Source of the DNA: Daldinia sp. FL1419 | Taxonomy: Eukaryota; Ascomycota; Sordariomycetes; Xylariales; Hypoxylaceae | Length of the DNA: 64,000 nt | Assembly (NCBI GenBank): GCA_025201765.1 | Contig: MU623384.1 | Location: 124,001 to 188,000 of the forward strand | Reading direction: 5' to 3' | Shown here: positions 49,833 to 63,589 of the stretch, piece after piece | Layout of the letters: the number at the start of each line of letters is the position of its first letter | How positions within the stretch are numbered: the first letter of the stretch is position 1 | The notes under the pieces: model-generated | Database searches by the model: none | What the model was told of the DNA's origin: nothing | The model's input: the letters and a program-made list of their open reading frames with translations, nothing else | Position numbers and translations under genes: made by a program

Positions 49833-49843
49833 CAATAATAATT
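49798..49843. repeat. AAT/ATG trinucleotide repeat
   Basis: Interrupted AAT/GAT units over about 46 bp. Confidence 0.8.
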
Positions 49844-50281
49844 GAGAGCCCGACTAAAGTACCTATGCTTTGGGAAATTCTGCAGCACGCCTATCTTAAG
49901 AGGACCTTGTAAAAAGAGGACCTTGCGGCTTACCATACAGCCATTATACAGCCCATCACAGCCGTAAATATGCTGACACTGGCCTCTGATGATACTAATA
50001 CGTTTTATCACATAACAGACGGGGTTAGTAAACTGGGTATTTCCAGGATTTTAACCCTCAGCCCTCGTCGTGGGGGGCGGCTTACTTGATCGGATACGAG
50101 TATTTCTGCGAGCTTGTTACCTACTAAGATATCATATTGCATGCCTCCTAGCTAGGTAGCTTACCTGCCGGGCTGCCTGGGTAGCTAAGCAAACTAACCA
50201 GCTACCAACAATCTTGACCACCAGAGCCGTCAATATATAATCGTCCCCACATACCTCACATAGTCCCAGACTCATTAGGTC

Positions 50282-50346
50282 GTAGTCACATACGCTAGGT
50301 AGTCACATAGGTAATCGCATAAGTAGTCGCATAAGTAGTCGCATAG
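50282..50346. repeat. 12-bp tandem repeat, GTAGTCRCATAN x5
   Basis: Five units: GTAGTCACATAC, (CTAG) GTAGTCACATAG, GTAATCGCATAA, GTAGTCGCATAA and GTAGTCGCATA. They are separated by at most a few bases, with single-base drift between units. Confidence 0.8.
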
Positions 50347-53300
50347 TCGCCCGAAAACGCATTTAGGATTCGTGAATCCACTCATGGGGCCCCATATCTA
50401 GAAAAATAGCATCAAACGACAATGGGCCCATCTGCATGAAATGGAAGCATACATACCTTACATATGTATGTACGTACTCAAAAGGGAGTGTGAGGAAAGG
50501 CTGTCTTCTGACAGGTGGTTGAAGAAGAAAATTCAAATGATAAAAGAACGCTATCCGATTTTGAATTTATTCGTAGAATACAGTACGGTTGCACGGACTA
50601 AGCCGCGGGACTGTCCACAACATCCACAACATTGAACATACACTATGTAGGCTGTTACCTAAAGAACATGCAAGTAAATATGTATATTTCCGTACAAGCA
50701 GCCATAGACCATAGATTATAGATTATGGATCAAGGATCAAGGATAATAGGTGTAGATGGTGGAGCCTCCTACACGCTAATGCCAAGTATGCACTAGCGTG
50801 GATATCTCTCGCGCCTTGTCCAGAGACGCTGGTCCGGAAGAGGCCAAAGGTATTTATTTAATAGATTCAACAGACTGCGCGAGGTATCACTATGACGTAG
50901 TTGAGGTACGAAACTTAGAAAATGCATCCTTGGTTGACTCCTTGCGTTCCGGGCATTGGCCAAATCCAACGATGAATGGTCAATGGTAAATGGTTAGTTA
51001 TTAATAAGTAAGTACGTAATGGGCAATGGGTAATAAATACTGAGTAATACCTAAGAGGTACCTACCTAAGTAGGTATCACTATTCTTCAGAAGTATAAGG
51101 CCGGACAAGTAAAATCACCTAATCGTAACTATCAATTATATTATAGTGATAATTCTCCATCTGCCATGTATCTGGCGCATTAATAAATCGACGCATGCGG
51201 AGAGGAGGCGTGGAAATGTAGAGACGTAGTGAAAGCATTGAGGCGTCGGAACTGCAGCAGGATCATGCAACTTATTTATTAAAAGGCAATGATCAAAGCC
51301 AATAAAACCATATCCGCAGACCCGGACGGTTTTATGTGCTTCCTCATTATCAATTGCTTGAATGATCGTCAATCAAGGAGATTGTTAAAGAGAATACACT
51401 TTACCGTCTCGCTCTTTCTCAACTCCCCGAGTCTAAGACGGTGAAAAAAAGAAAGAAAAGGAAAAAAAAGAAGAGACACTGCGCAGTGCTCAGGTGGTGG
51501 CGGCCACGAGTTTGGAGATACCTTTGAAAACCTACCTACCTACCAAAGTAAGTACCATACATTAGATAATCTAGTTATACCAATGATGACTTCTATAAGG
51601 TACCTACATAGGTACCTAGGCATGTACGTCGCACGAAGAAACATCCGGACGATATCATTGGACGGGGTGTTAAGCTGTTTCACGGAGATTTGGCGTCTGT
51701 GTGTCGAAGAAATTAGCGTACCTACCTAGTTTACCTAGCTTCGCATCCGTCAGAAGGGATGAATTCCTAATACTGCTATGCTAATAATTATTACTACTTC
51801 AGACTCCCAAAAGCGCGCAAGCGGTGATTGAGAAGACGACCACGGACGGGTGAAATACACGGTTGGCGAGAGCTTCAGGAACGCTTGCATACCTTTAAAC
51901 CTATACTTTGACAAGCTATAGTTATGGAAGCTATAACTACCTTGTATTTGATCTACCTTTAGGGAACGTACCTAATATATGCAGTAAACTTATTGTTGCT
52001 ACATACATGTACGTATCAGGCTTGTCATTTTACTACTTAGGTATCATCCATCAACAATTCTTATACCCCTGTCACTATCCCGCTCACACCCGGTATGCAT
52101 CACCCGTCACGGCCTTTTTTCCCTTTTTGAGTTTATCTTACAATCTCGAACCGTCCCGGAGAAGTCACTAAGCTTTTAAGATGCTAGGTGAAGAGAGAGA
52201 TGTCTGTACGTAGTAAGAACGTGCGGAGCTTTGACCTTGGCATACATCTTCCTTGCCTCTACCTAGGTATCTATACTATGGTAGAGTTGATTGAGAGTTT
52301 TTTCTTAGCTGCCTATCGCTGCAAGTTACAATTGATTAATATAATATATTTGCAGATGGTTTAACAGAACTGCACTTTGTGAGGTACGTAAAGCAGGATA
52401 TATATCATGAAGCTTTTTTGAAAGGCATTCACTTCATACGCGCACTCAATGGCACGGCAAAAAGTGTCTAACTATGTAACCTAATTGAAAATGCTACCAA
52501 ACTTACGTGACGACGGGTTACCAAAGCCGACTCATTCTCCAACTACTATTATATTTACCTAGACTATTACATAGGTAGGTAGTTAGTCGACAGATAGCCA
52601 CCGGAGTCGTGTTGTAGACGATTAATACAGGTATGTAGGTCCCTAAGTATGTGAAATACTAACTACCTAGGTAACCGTCCGGTCATAAGCTACATAAGCT
52701 ACGAAACCTACTAACGAATTCAGCCTTCGACGGCTCCTGGATCCTAACCCCTAGTATCACGCTACTGTCTGTTGGCTAGTGACACTACATGGTGAAATGT
52801 TTATTGGAAGTCCCTGCATCAAGTCGTGTTACTCGAAATGCGTCCTATAAGTTACGTAGCTACTTACCTACCTACCTAGCGAATGTACATGTGGGTGACT
52901 GGTGTGACTGGAGGGGAATGGAGAGAGAACGGGAAGAATTCTTTATTATTAGCAGTAGTATTATTTCAATTGCTGTCATTTTTCCCCCCCGAGATACTAT
53001 AAAACAATAAAACAATAGGAGGTATGTTTATTCCATCGAGTAACAAATATGGCTGGCTCGGCGGAAGATGTGCAAGCATAAGGCTTCGCCTCATACATTG
53101 GCGTCATTTCACCACCAATAGCGATACCCGCCATTCTGCTACTGATGCATACCCGGCTATCGCCATCCGCATCTCGACACATCTAAATTGAAGGCGTCGG
53201 CGGGCTCGGACCCCCCATTTCTAGCTTTACATAGTATGCTGTGCCTTGCTTCCGAAAGATAGGAGTTATATTTCACTTCGAAGATTTCAGCTTCTACCTT

Positions 53301-56300
53301 CAAGCTCCAGGGTTCTGGTACCAAGCACCGGAGGTGATCACAGCAGAGCCTCTCGCTTAACCCTTGAATGTACGGGTCCGTACAGCATGATGATCTGATA
53401 CATTTTAGTTAATGGACTTGTCAAGGACTAAACCTCTCAAGTAAACCTTTATAATCTCGCTATTGTGCACCTCGCGTCTTAGCGGTTACGCGGCGCCGGT
53501 GTTGCTACGCGCATGCAGTTGCATATGTTTACCAAGATAACCACCATCCTGGGCGCTTCGTTATCTTCTTGTCCTTCGAGGCCGGTAAGAAATATGCGTA
53601 AGGCATGTTCGCAATTCCACCATAGGACCCGAACGTTGGCGCAACGTCTTCTGATTCGTTGATGGAAATTTAATCCCGGCTCTACCGAACTACATACAAC
53701 ACTTGGTTGCTTGGATAGCCCTGATAGCCTAGTTACATGGTATGTGGTACACACATTTATTATCCCTGTTCCCATAGACAGGCCATAATCTGGTCAAAGC
53801 TCCTTTTTTTTTTACTATGTACATATACCTAGACCTAGTTCGTCGACTAAGGAGGCCCGGTATTCAAAAGATCTGAACCAGCGTCCTCGCCACATCCACA
53901 AAATCGGGGTGAGATATCCCTAGGTTAATGGTCTAATAGTGGGGTTCTATTCTAACCATCCATAAGCAATTCCTACAAGGTAGTATAACTACCTAATAAA
54001 AGAGGTACCTAAGTATTGAAAGCGAAGAAAAAAAATGGCCCCCTTTTATGTACATAGTGCAGGAGATGAAAAATTTTCCTTCTTCTCCATCCCCCATATT
54101 CCAAAAAGCCTGTCCGTTGAAAGGTCGGGGTATGGAGTAAAGAATGGAGATGGCGGATTAAACCAATTTTGGCATAAACACTAGGTTTCCTACCTACCTA
54201 GTGTAGGTATGTTACTTTGTGATTTTATTGCGATATGGCAGAACGATGATAAAAAATTAGTTTGTGATATCTTTCCCCCCATCCCTGTCAGTCAACGTTC
54301 CCGAGACGTCCGCTTAATGGTACTCCCGATATGACCGAGCCGGGTCTGGCCTGGCCTTCTGACATGCCGGGTTACACGATCATCATCCCAGATCACAATC
54401 TGATCTACATGCCCAGCCACAGTTTCAGTCTAGACCTCGCAATTCGATATCTTTTAAAAGCTTGGAAACGCTCTTTCGGGTGCCGGCTATTCCAGACAAA
54501 CTTTTTCCTTACATACACCATATCGCATCCCCTTCGCCTTACTTGTCTGCGGCTGGGTAACTTCGTGTTATATTTCCCCATCCTAAGGACCACACCGAAG
54601 TCTTTGAGACATTGTCAATCGTTATCGAAAGGATGTGCCTGACTTCGTATGTATGCATGAATGGAATCAAGTGAGCAGCCTTCTAAATAAGGCAAGAGAT
54701 CAATTTATTATTAAAAAAAATGGTTAGATAAGGACTCCGACAACGGCCCTCCTTTACGATATGTTCGCCATGCACCTAACCCTCCTCGACGAGAAGATCT
54801 GGTTCCTTTCTAATACACATTTATGCCATTCACTTTATTCTTATTTATATACGAATATATATAGCAGCTCCCATTCCCAAATCTTATTAGCTCCATCAGG
54901 TATGTTTCCTATCCTAAAGACTCTCAGGTACTCGAGAATATTCGACTTATTAGGACCCCCTCACGTTTAAACTGTACTATACTGGCTACTTAGTCGCGTC
55001 GTAATATTTTGGTCTCGTTCCTTTAGTGCCATGATCGGCGCGTCTGTTTGCCATGTTGGACTACAAGGTGCATGGGAAGCAACCCTATCTTGCGTCGTTC
55101 TATCTTCATACCTTGGCTAGCTACTACACACACCGCGGACCTCTATGCCTAGAATACGCTTAGCTCACATGTTAATTGGCATATCAGAAGAGGAATTAAC
55201 CACACACCCGCTGGTAGATCCTGTTCTTGCTCCTGATACAGATCGAGGTGAGTCTCTCGTGTTATTAACTGCAGATGAGTTTCTGTTCGCCCTCGGAGTG
55301 GTGTGTATGTTTCGCCTCTTTCGACTTACCTTGCAGCGTAACGATTACGTATACTTTGGAGATTATCTCGAGATTTCGCCACTCGGAATTATCGAGGCGC
55401 GAAAACAGATGTAACATACTTACAAGATTACCTAGCAAAATGAAATCAAATAAAATTTTCGACCGGTGACAGGCATTAATTACAAAAATCGATGATGGCA
55501 AGGCTGACGGATCGTCTTTCAATTCGACGAATAATTATGTAGGCAATAGGAAATGTAGAATGAACACACGATTTTTGCTAGACAAGTGAGACCGTGTTAG
55601 CAATACTGTGCTTATAGCAAAAGTCGCGCTCTGTTCCATCCTCCATATCCATCCGGCTAAGGGCCTGCAGCATTGTCGATCACCACGGTACTGTCGTACA
55701 TAGTAGTATTTATGCCTCTTGGCGCCTCAGCTAGCAAAGCGAGGCACAGATTCTTGTTTATTCCGGAAGGCGACGAAAAATTCTCACAGCCTTTGTTGTC
55801 GGCCGCCGTTGAAATTTTGGACTTTCTTACCAATTAACAGACGACATGTCAGACGTTTAATACCTAAGGCTCGATTTGAGGAGCCTGTTTATACTGCGCA
55901 ACAAGATAGATTATAGATACACGGCTTTTGTGGATCATCGGATGATTTCCCCTGTACATCGCATCGAATCATTCGACGATGCTGTCAATTAAGTCAGTTG
56001 GGCTTCTACGAAAAGATCCATACCCCGTACCATAGAGGTTTTCATTTGCTACCACAACATGTTCGAGACGATTGGTATACGTTCCCTAAAGTAGGTCGTT
56101 GATTCCCAACCCGTACTTGTTCCGACGTGCCGTCAAAATAAAACCCAAGTGGTTAGAGGCTCAACGTTGATCATATACAAGATACAATACTATATACCAT
56201 CATCTTCGAGAGGGACTATTAATCCCCGCGGCGATCCTCAGATTTCGGTCACTAACCAATCAGGAATCTCGGTCTGAATCCAATGGATCTCTCGCTTAAT

Positions 56301-57188
56301 GCGAGCTATTTCCTTCCTCCTAGGCCAGATACCTAACCCACCTGTGTAAGTCATATCATGTAATTTGGTTGAACAAAAGGAAAAAGAAAAAGAAAAAAGA
56401 AAAAAAAACCATTCGAAAAGAGGTCTTGTAACAAAACGACGACGTCACGCGCTACTACTCTTCCAAAAGCCCGCGGGTTGGCTCGATCCGATCGTTGAGA
56501 AATCATAAAACCTCCATCATGCGTTGCGTCCGTACGTTTCCCAGCAGCAGTGGTCCACAGTATGGCACGGGTAGATCTGACAACCTAGATTGACTTCTTG
56601 TCATCACCGCATAGCAGGCCCCAAATCCATGGGCTCTCATGCACTCTTTGTTTTTTCCCCATACGCTCGTAATGATCAGCGACCAATGTGACAGTTATAT
56701 CCAATCGCACTCGCATCTTAGCCAAGACCCTATATCGATAGTGGAGTGATAATATAGAAGCGAAAGCGCCGTTAACCTATAGCTCGCCCGTACACAGCAC
56801 CCTCATTATGTCGCGACATCCTCACCACAACGGCGGTATTCCTTGTGGGGGCAACTGCGAGATTTCTTCTCACGGCGGCTCTAGCATGTCGCAATTTGGC
56901 CGTAGGCCGGCATGAACCTGAGCGATGACGACATTCCACAGTCAACAGTACCAAATGTCGCGTTTTATACTACGGGAGGATAGGGTAAGGTGGCGGCAAT
57001 AGCGGAGACCGACGACCCGGACGAGTGAATGAAGCGGACTAGCATCGTTCCTCTCGGCGCCGCGAGCACCGAAGACTGGTACCTATTCGGCTTTTTAGGG
57101 GTAGGAATAATATAGCTCAAATTTAGGTTGGTGGGAGGGGTTTGCAAGAGTATACGTGCCAGTCACTTATAAATAAAAGCCTCAAATC

Positions 57189-57189
<1 letters not shown>

Positions 57190-57234
<45 letters not shown>

Positions 57235-57235
57235 C

Positions 57236-57290
<55 letters not shown>

Positions 57291-57292
57291 CC
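57190..57292. repeat. Double homopolymer tract A43-CCCC-A52-CCCC
   Basis: A run of 43 adenines (57190-57232), CCCC, a run of 52 adenines (57237-57288), CCCC. Homopolymers of this length are often sequencing or assembly sensitive. Confidence 0.9.
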
Positions 57293-58911
57293 GACCTAAG
57301 ATAGAAGCTCCCAGGATGAGTTTCCGGAAGGGGTTAAGAGAAGGAGCCGGTGATAGCTGCATCTTAATGTAGATGGGTCGGTAATCTTAGATGGGTAGCT
57401 TTCTGTCACACTGGCCAGGGGAAACCAGGCTAGGTAGCATCAGGGGCCCGACGAGGAACGATTGTGAGGCTTCACGGCATTCGTGGCGCTTGCTGCGGCA
57501 GGCCGGTATGTTAAAAGTGCTACAGCGCCAGACTCAAAGTTGATATTGGCCCACAGTCACAAAGCGGGCCGAAACGAAACAGAGACCTATTGAGTTGAGC
57601 CTCCTTCGTCCAACTAAAGCAAGTAATGATTTCTCTCCCCATGGCCCCATAAGCATTCTCCGCTTCTGGCTGTGTAAGGCTGACGGACCATGCAGGAATG
57701 CCTACATCCAAGACCATGTGACGACGAGGTGTTCCAAATAGACGCGTATCGGCCCAAGCTAGAAGACGAGGGCATAGGTTTTCCGTACGAGTTAGACACC
57801 GCCACGGCAGGAGATACACCGCAACATCGACGCCTTCAGATCCTACACGGTACCCTAGCGCTTACTAGGAGTATTGCGGAGGGGTAAAAAGCAACATCCA
57901 CCCGGTCCCACAACCAACAACTAGGATAACTCCCCCCTAGGCTACCTCTCAAGTTGAGTATCGTGGGTCTCTTTGTTGTCTTCATGTGGGTTTTCTGGGG
58001 GAGAGAGAAAGATCTCGGGGAACGGGAATATCTCGATTTCATGCTCTGTTTTCCCCATGGGCAATGATGGGTGTGTCTTCTGCACGCACAAGTAGGCCCG
58101 AAAAGACTATATTGAGGATTAGGGCGAGCTCGAGCTCTGATTGATACGCTTACCGATCGTTAGGGGAAACATGCATCCGGTGGGCCTTTTGATATATATG
58201 TAGGTAGGTAGTCATTTCCTATCTACTCGTATGTATGCATCAAAACGATGTTAATACCTATGTTGTGCATCCATGATGCAGGAGACATGTGATTGTGCTA
58301 TATGTGGTAACACGTCGTCGCATGCTACAGTAGACGTTACCAATCATCGGATTTCATACAGAGCTGACAGCTTCGTTACGAACCACCGTAGCATGGACGT
58401 CCGTGTGTATTGGCTAGGAATGAACAATCGTCAGCTCGATCTTCTACTACGAGCCGAGAACTATATGCTACAAGCTTGATGCATAATGCGTATGTTGTGT
58501 AAGGTCAGGCAACATTGTTTGTAAAATCTAGCCCGACCTCATCGTAGGTTCTGCTACCGTATGGTTATGTTGGTACATAGCATCGTATTTTGAATCCATT
58601 GGACTATGATCGGCATTTCAGAAAGGGATATCACCTCTCCAGTTGCACTTACAAGTTAGCAAACCTCGACGTTCTAGATGCCAAAATTGGGTTTTTCTAA
58701 GCAAGGGGCCAAAGATCACTCGAGGGGATGCCGGCAAGACACGGGCCTCTCCGACCAAAGTTGCAATTTTTTCGGGTTTCCGAGCTAGGTCACATAGGGA
58801 TTCATGCTCCAATGAGACAAGCGAGCCCATGCCCGTGTCGATCAGCGGGTCTCTCGTCTTTAGCCACTATCTTGTCTTCCGACTGAAGGGAGACCGTATC
58901 GAGGTAGCTTT

Positions 58912-58950
58912 GAAAGAAAGAAAGAAAGAAAAAAAAAAGAAAAAAAAAAA
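58912..58950. repeat. GAAA microsatellite running into poly(A)
   Basis: GAAA units followed by interrupted A runs. Confidence 0.8.
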
Positions 58951-61453
58951 GGCACTAGGTAGTTAATATAAAACGTCGTAGAGGTCTTGATTGAGGCTAT
59001 TCCCAACTTCCCTCGATCCTACGTATTAAATTTACAAGGAAGCTATAGTAATCCAACCGTTTTAACCAGTTTGATGAAATATAACTACATTCCTCACGTA
59101 AATCAGCACCACCATTTACCAATTCATACGAGCGAGACGGTTTGCTTCCAAGATTGCAGAATGATGGGACCAGCAGTCTCATATTTGAACACATTGTATA
59201 TCTAAATATAATAGCTAGCTAAACAAAACCTCTATTGTTTTTGGTGTAGTTAGACGCGTGTCAGTTCACCAAAAAGAATAATCGATTCCGAATTCGATGT
59301 ATTTCAGATTTACGCATAAACAAGTACCTACATGATCTTAATGCTTGCTGCCTTGCTTTCTCGCATATGACGAATTTGAAATTGATCGCCATTTCTTATC
59401 CTAGTATATACACATTGTCAAAATATCATAATGGGGCATGTCTGCACTAGCTTGGTCTTATAACAACATCGGGCTTTTCGCTGGGGATCGATAAACAAGA
59501 TCGAGGTGCCTGGAATTCCTCCTCTTAATACGGACTAAGATCCATCCGACCCCGAATGTCTGGGTTTATTTAAGCGTTCGACACTAACGAGATCCTACAT
59601 TGTAGTGAAGCAAACCCATTCCCGCGGGGAACATGGTTTAACTTGATCGGAGCTTAGTCTTGCGTGCATGATGAGAAGCTCCGTGCGTTTTCTGTCAATC
59701 GACGGACCTGGTTGTCTCCGAAATGTGCCGGGACCATGCCATGCCTGCTCGATACCTCAGCGACACTGCGGGTCTAATAATAGGCATGCCGGAAACGGCG
59801 ATATCTAGACTGGAAACATGGCGGCGGATCGGAGCAATATCTACAGTTCTATCGTGTTCTTCCAGCTCCTTGCCTCCGAGAAAATATACACAGGGCTCCG
59901 GCCTTCGAATGCTACATGACCGTGCGCCGATCCAAATTCAACCCTTTGGGCTCTAGGTCGACAAGGTTTATCAAGAAGTGATATATACACCGTAGCCATT
60001 AACCGGCGTAGGCGTAATATCTCACCTCATAATCATGACGTTTAATCGCAGTTGAAGGAGGAGATCCGATCTTGTGTGACGGCGCCACGACAGAACATGT
60101 CTTCGTCATCGCTCGCACGGTGTTGTATCTAACGTACCCAAATCGTCACACGTAACTAAACCGCGAATCGTTACTCGCGTGCAGAGAAGGATGCTTGCCT
60201 ACAAAATACCAAGCGATCCTCGAATTCCTCAATCAATAGAATATGTAATACACGATATCGCAGACCGAGATCGTTCCAATGTGCTTCGGTGGTGTGACCG
60301 CCTCCGGACATAACTACTACATAATCTTCGGCTCCGACTTTCACTCGATATTCAATTCGCTATTATGATTTGTCAAGCTACTAATGTCAGCTACATGGGT
60401 ATCTATGGCCGTATTTCTAGGAGAAAATGCTCCGCAGAGGATCGTGACCAGGTGACCATCCGGGGGGCGCGGCCAAGCGATTTCACGGAATCACTCATTC
60501 TACGCGACTCGATTCTAACAAGATATGCCTCATCATACGATAGCTTTTCGCCTGATGCAAATTAGAATGAAGGCGCTATGAATCATCGTTCGATTACAAA
60601 TGAAGTGACGGATTTGGCCTTGGGACATACATACTCGGTTATCAAACAGCGGTGAACCCGTAGGACTGGGAACAAGGTCAAGAAATCGAGGCACCCAGAC
60701 TCTGATTTGAACCTGGTATTACCCCAAAAAGTTCAGTTGACGCTAGCGGCGTCCTTCACACCGGCTTATCTATTCTGCATATAGGGATGTATTTTACCTT
60801 CGTTGGGAAGACATGTGTGCTCCCTTTATAGAACTACAAAGTTTCGTTGCAGACGGGTCTGGGGTAGTGGTAAGCATGTCGCGTCTCGCGCACGATCATG
60901 CAAAAGCCCTGGACTCTCGATGGGGTTACGCAGGGTCATGACTTGATCTATCGACATGTCAATCGATAGTTCAGCTAGTGATTGGTCTTGCTGAACACGG
61001 CAGAAAGGCGTACCCTTAAGCGTAACTTCCCGTAGAACAGACAAGCTCCGCGATTTCGATCTAGTCTCTAATGCAGCGCGATTGGTTAGGTACCTAGGTA
61101 TACAGCTAAATACGTTCTCGATCTAGGGTAAGGGGCGGAGTATCCAGCCTTTTCAGGGAGTTATTGACCTGGCGTGTCAAAGCATTAGTACGAATACTTT
61201 TGACGAGACCCAAGGCCAAGTCGCCGAGGATACCGTAATCCGTACGCCATCAGAACAGATGTGATCAGCCAACCTTACAAGACATCGTATAAACAGCCGT
61301 TTGCGATCTACATAACACCCGGTCATGGGTGAGATCAAAAGAAGATAGTCCGAGGGTTCGGGATTTAAGCACCTACCGGTCTATCTACCTTCTCCCGGCT
61401 TACCGGTGTCCCTACGAAGGAATAAACATTGCACAATAAGTTGCTGATATCAA

Positions 61454-61681
61454 CTATAGCGTCCTCACGTTTATATTGGAGACCCCTTCCATACTATGTA
61501 CCCCTGAGCTATTGGAACATCTAGTGCATCTCACATCTGTCTTATCAATAATCCAGTCTAGCATAAGAGCTACCGTACCTATGTAAGTAGCCTCTTCTAA
61601 CTTCGTCAAGTTATATCCCCACTTCTCGCCGGGAGTCTCGTTGTCAGTAATGTAGGAAATCCGTGGCTTTTGGCCTTGCAA
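61454..61681 (-). pseudogene. Possible relic of an Hsp70-like protein gene
   Basis: A short open frame includes KPRISYITD followed by GEKWGYNL, which resembles the segment after the first ATPase strand in fungal Hsp70-like proteins (pattern VPSxIxY...KWGYxV). No upstream exon with the GIDFGTT phosphate loop and no downstream ATPase motifs are visible within 1 kb on either side, so if related it is a fragment. The resemblance is short and could be chance. The remainder of the frame matches nothing I know. Confidence 0.3.
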
Positions 61682-61873
61682 AAAGTGACTACCAGACGAT
61701 AGATGTGTTTGACGAATAACGTCTGACCTCTTAGCAAGAAACGGGAGCCCAGAGCGCCCCTTATATCCTCTCTATTCCCGCTTATTCCCTAGAACTCAGG
61801 GCCAGCACTATTACGGCAAAGGTCCAATCATCTCTTTGATATATGGGCAAGTAGATGGGGAACTAATCGGTTA

Positions 61874-61987
61874 TGTTACGAGGCGGACCAAGAAGGGAGG
61901 AAACAATATCGTTGTTCCGCGAAGAACACTATCTACAAACGGCTATTGAGCTTTGTTCTATGTGCAGCACGAGCTAGAAACCTGACA
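61874..61987 (+). repeat. LTR-like repeat, copy C (114 bp)
   Basis: Begins TGTTACGAGGCGGACCAAGA and ends AAACCTGACA. It is internally about 20 bp shorter than copies B and D. The five bases on each side are GGTTA and AGTTA (4 of 5 match), compatible with an aged target-site duplication. Confidence 0.75.
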
Positions 61988-63257
61988 AGTTATGCATTTC
62001 TTAATGCTATGGATTTCCAGTCCAGACCGCGTAGTCCCATTATATTCAGTAGACTAACAGTAGCGGCCAAAACCAACACTATGGTCAATGTTGCTCGTAG
62101 CCAAGACGCGGGGATATGTCGAGAGGAGAAATTGGTCCCCGGCGTAGGAGTAGGGGTATACTTGGTATGCACAATTGCAGTAGCATGACGCCACAATGGT
62201 ATGAAGGATTAAACTACAAAGGTATAGGGCGTTATCAAAGCCGACCATTTGGCTTGGCGTAAGGCTGTTCTCGGATGGTGCGCGGTCAATCATAGGAGAT
62301 ATGTTGAAAAGTTATGAAGATGCTGGATAAGGATAGCTTAGCTGAGATTAATGGCATACCCTCAATGATTCCATGTTCTGTCTTAAGAGCTCGATCGCTC
62401 TATTCATTGGAAATTAATTAGATGGCAAACGAAGGCATCAGAGCAACAGATCATAATGGAACAACGTAAAGTCCATAGGTAATTGATAAAACCCCATGCC
62501 TACCTACGTACCCTTAGGAGTGATCTCATCCCTAGGACATACGATTTACCACTGCGATCGTATTGAGAACTTACCTAAATTATACTTGAAAAATGAAATG
62601 AGAAGAGAAGCAGGATCCTTCTCTTGAAAAAATATTATTAACAAGATCAATTATTCATTGTGCGCAAGAGAAAAACATGGCCTATCTTTTCCAAGTATCA
62701 GGGACATTTCCGTTCCGCTCGGAAGAGCCGCAAATACGGGAAAATGTATTATTATGGTTTTATTAGATGCCTTATATCTGTGATAAAGAGGCTGTACTAC
62801 ACGTCAAGCTCCATGATTCCGAAGCTATGAGGTAGTTAAAACTCCTCGCAGGACAACGAAGTTGCTCCACGCTTTCACTTATTAGTTTATTCTGTCACAT
62901 CTGCAATCCCATGAAACTTGTAATCAATACCGAGTAAATTTCTCTAAAAAGTTATATGTATGAGTTTTTGAAGTAGGTGGCAATCTCTTGGGTAAGTCCA
63001 ATTCAGTCCGAATTGCTTCTATAGTGAGTATAACGAGTGCGTATGGTTTGTTAGTTCCAATGATGTAGACCTTGATGATCGATCAAATATTTCAAAGCGC
63101 TTAATGGAATACCGGGCGCAAGCTATAGGCTTTATTTGACCTTTATTTCTTTTTCTATTTAACTGCCTAGTCTTGAAGCCCACCGCATCTCTATCGGTGG
63201 CAAACGGGGAAAGTGAATAAATTCTGCAGTCATTTTATTGCTTATACCTACCCGTTG
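61988..63257. other. Gene-free segment between two LTR-like copies
   Basis: 1.27 kb, AT-rich, between copies C and D, which lie in the same orientation. No reverse transcriptase, integrase or Gag-like frame is present, so these are not the two ends of one intact retrotransposon. Confidence 0.5.
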
Positions 63258-63392
63258 TGCCACGAGGCAGACCAAGAAGCAAGGAAACAACTTCGTTGTT
63301 GCGCGAGGAACTTATCTACAACTATGGCTAAAGGCGACTACAAATAGAACAAGTCCTTTGTTCTATATGTAGCACAGGCCAGAACCCTGACA
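63258..63392 (+). repeat. LTR-like repeat, full-length copy D (135 bp) with target-site duplication
   Basis: Begins TGCCACGAGGCAGACCAAGA and ends GAACCCTGACA; the ends are TG...CA as in LTRs. It is flanked by a perfect 5-bp direct repeat CGTTG (63253-63257 and 63393-63397), the size typical of retroviral-type integration. The internal core has a short inverted pair, GAACAAGTCCTTTGTTC. Confidence 0.82.
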
Positions 63393-63589
63393 CGTTGGGC
63401 AATATTTCCGACCTTATACTTTTCCGTACTGGTGGTGTTAGGGGTCAGATCTAAAGATCCTGTCTCATCCCGAATAAATCATTTATGCTAACCCTAGGTA
63501 GACAGGTACGAACTTGTATTCCATTGTAGTCTTTTTCTGAAGGAAATTTTATCTACCCAGAAATCGTGATATGGAAACTATAATACATA

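Larger units (their letters stand above)
49701..57180. other. 7.5 kb without recognisable genes
   Basis: All frames are under about 105 codons with no known domain and no convincing exon chain. Contents noted are an AAT/ATG simple repeat (49798-49843), a 12-bp tandem repeat (50282-50346), A/G tracts (51446-51474, 56378-56409) and TACCTAGGTA palindromes (for example 51610-51620 and 52666-52675). Confidence 0.45.
57181..61450. other. 4.3 kb without recognisable genes
   Basis: Begins with the double poly(A)/CCCC tract. Frames near 57690-57887 (+) and 58273-58479 (+) have codon-like composition but no family I know. A GAAA repeat lies at 58912-58950. A tRNA-like string near 60866-60940 was rejected as a gene. 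Confidence 0.45.

Noticed and set aside
53479..53775. 98-codon minus-strand frame
   Set aside because: No recognisable domain, no flanking exon signals; treated as chance.
55145..55414. 89-codon plus-strand frame
   Set aside because: Protein-like composition in part, but no family and no supporting exons.
57123..57372. Poly-lysine / poly-phenylalanine frames
   Set aside because: Translations of the homopolymer tract only.
60862..60940. tRNA-like string (GGTAGTGGTAAGC ... CGATGGGG)
   Set aside because: Weak A-box likeness, but no proper T-loop or seven-base acceptor stem; at most a decayed tRNA remnant.
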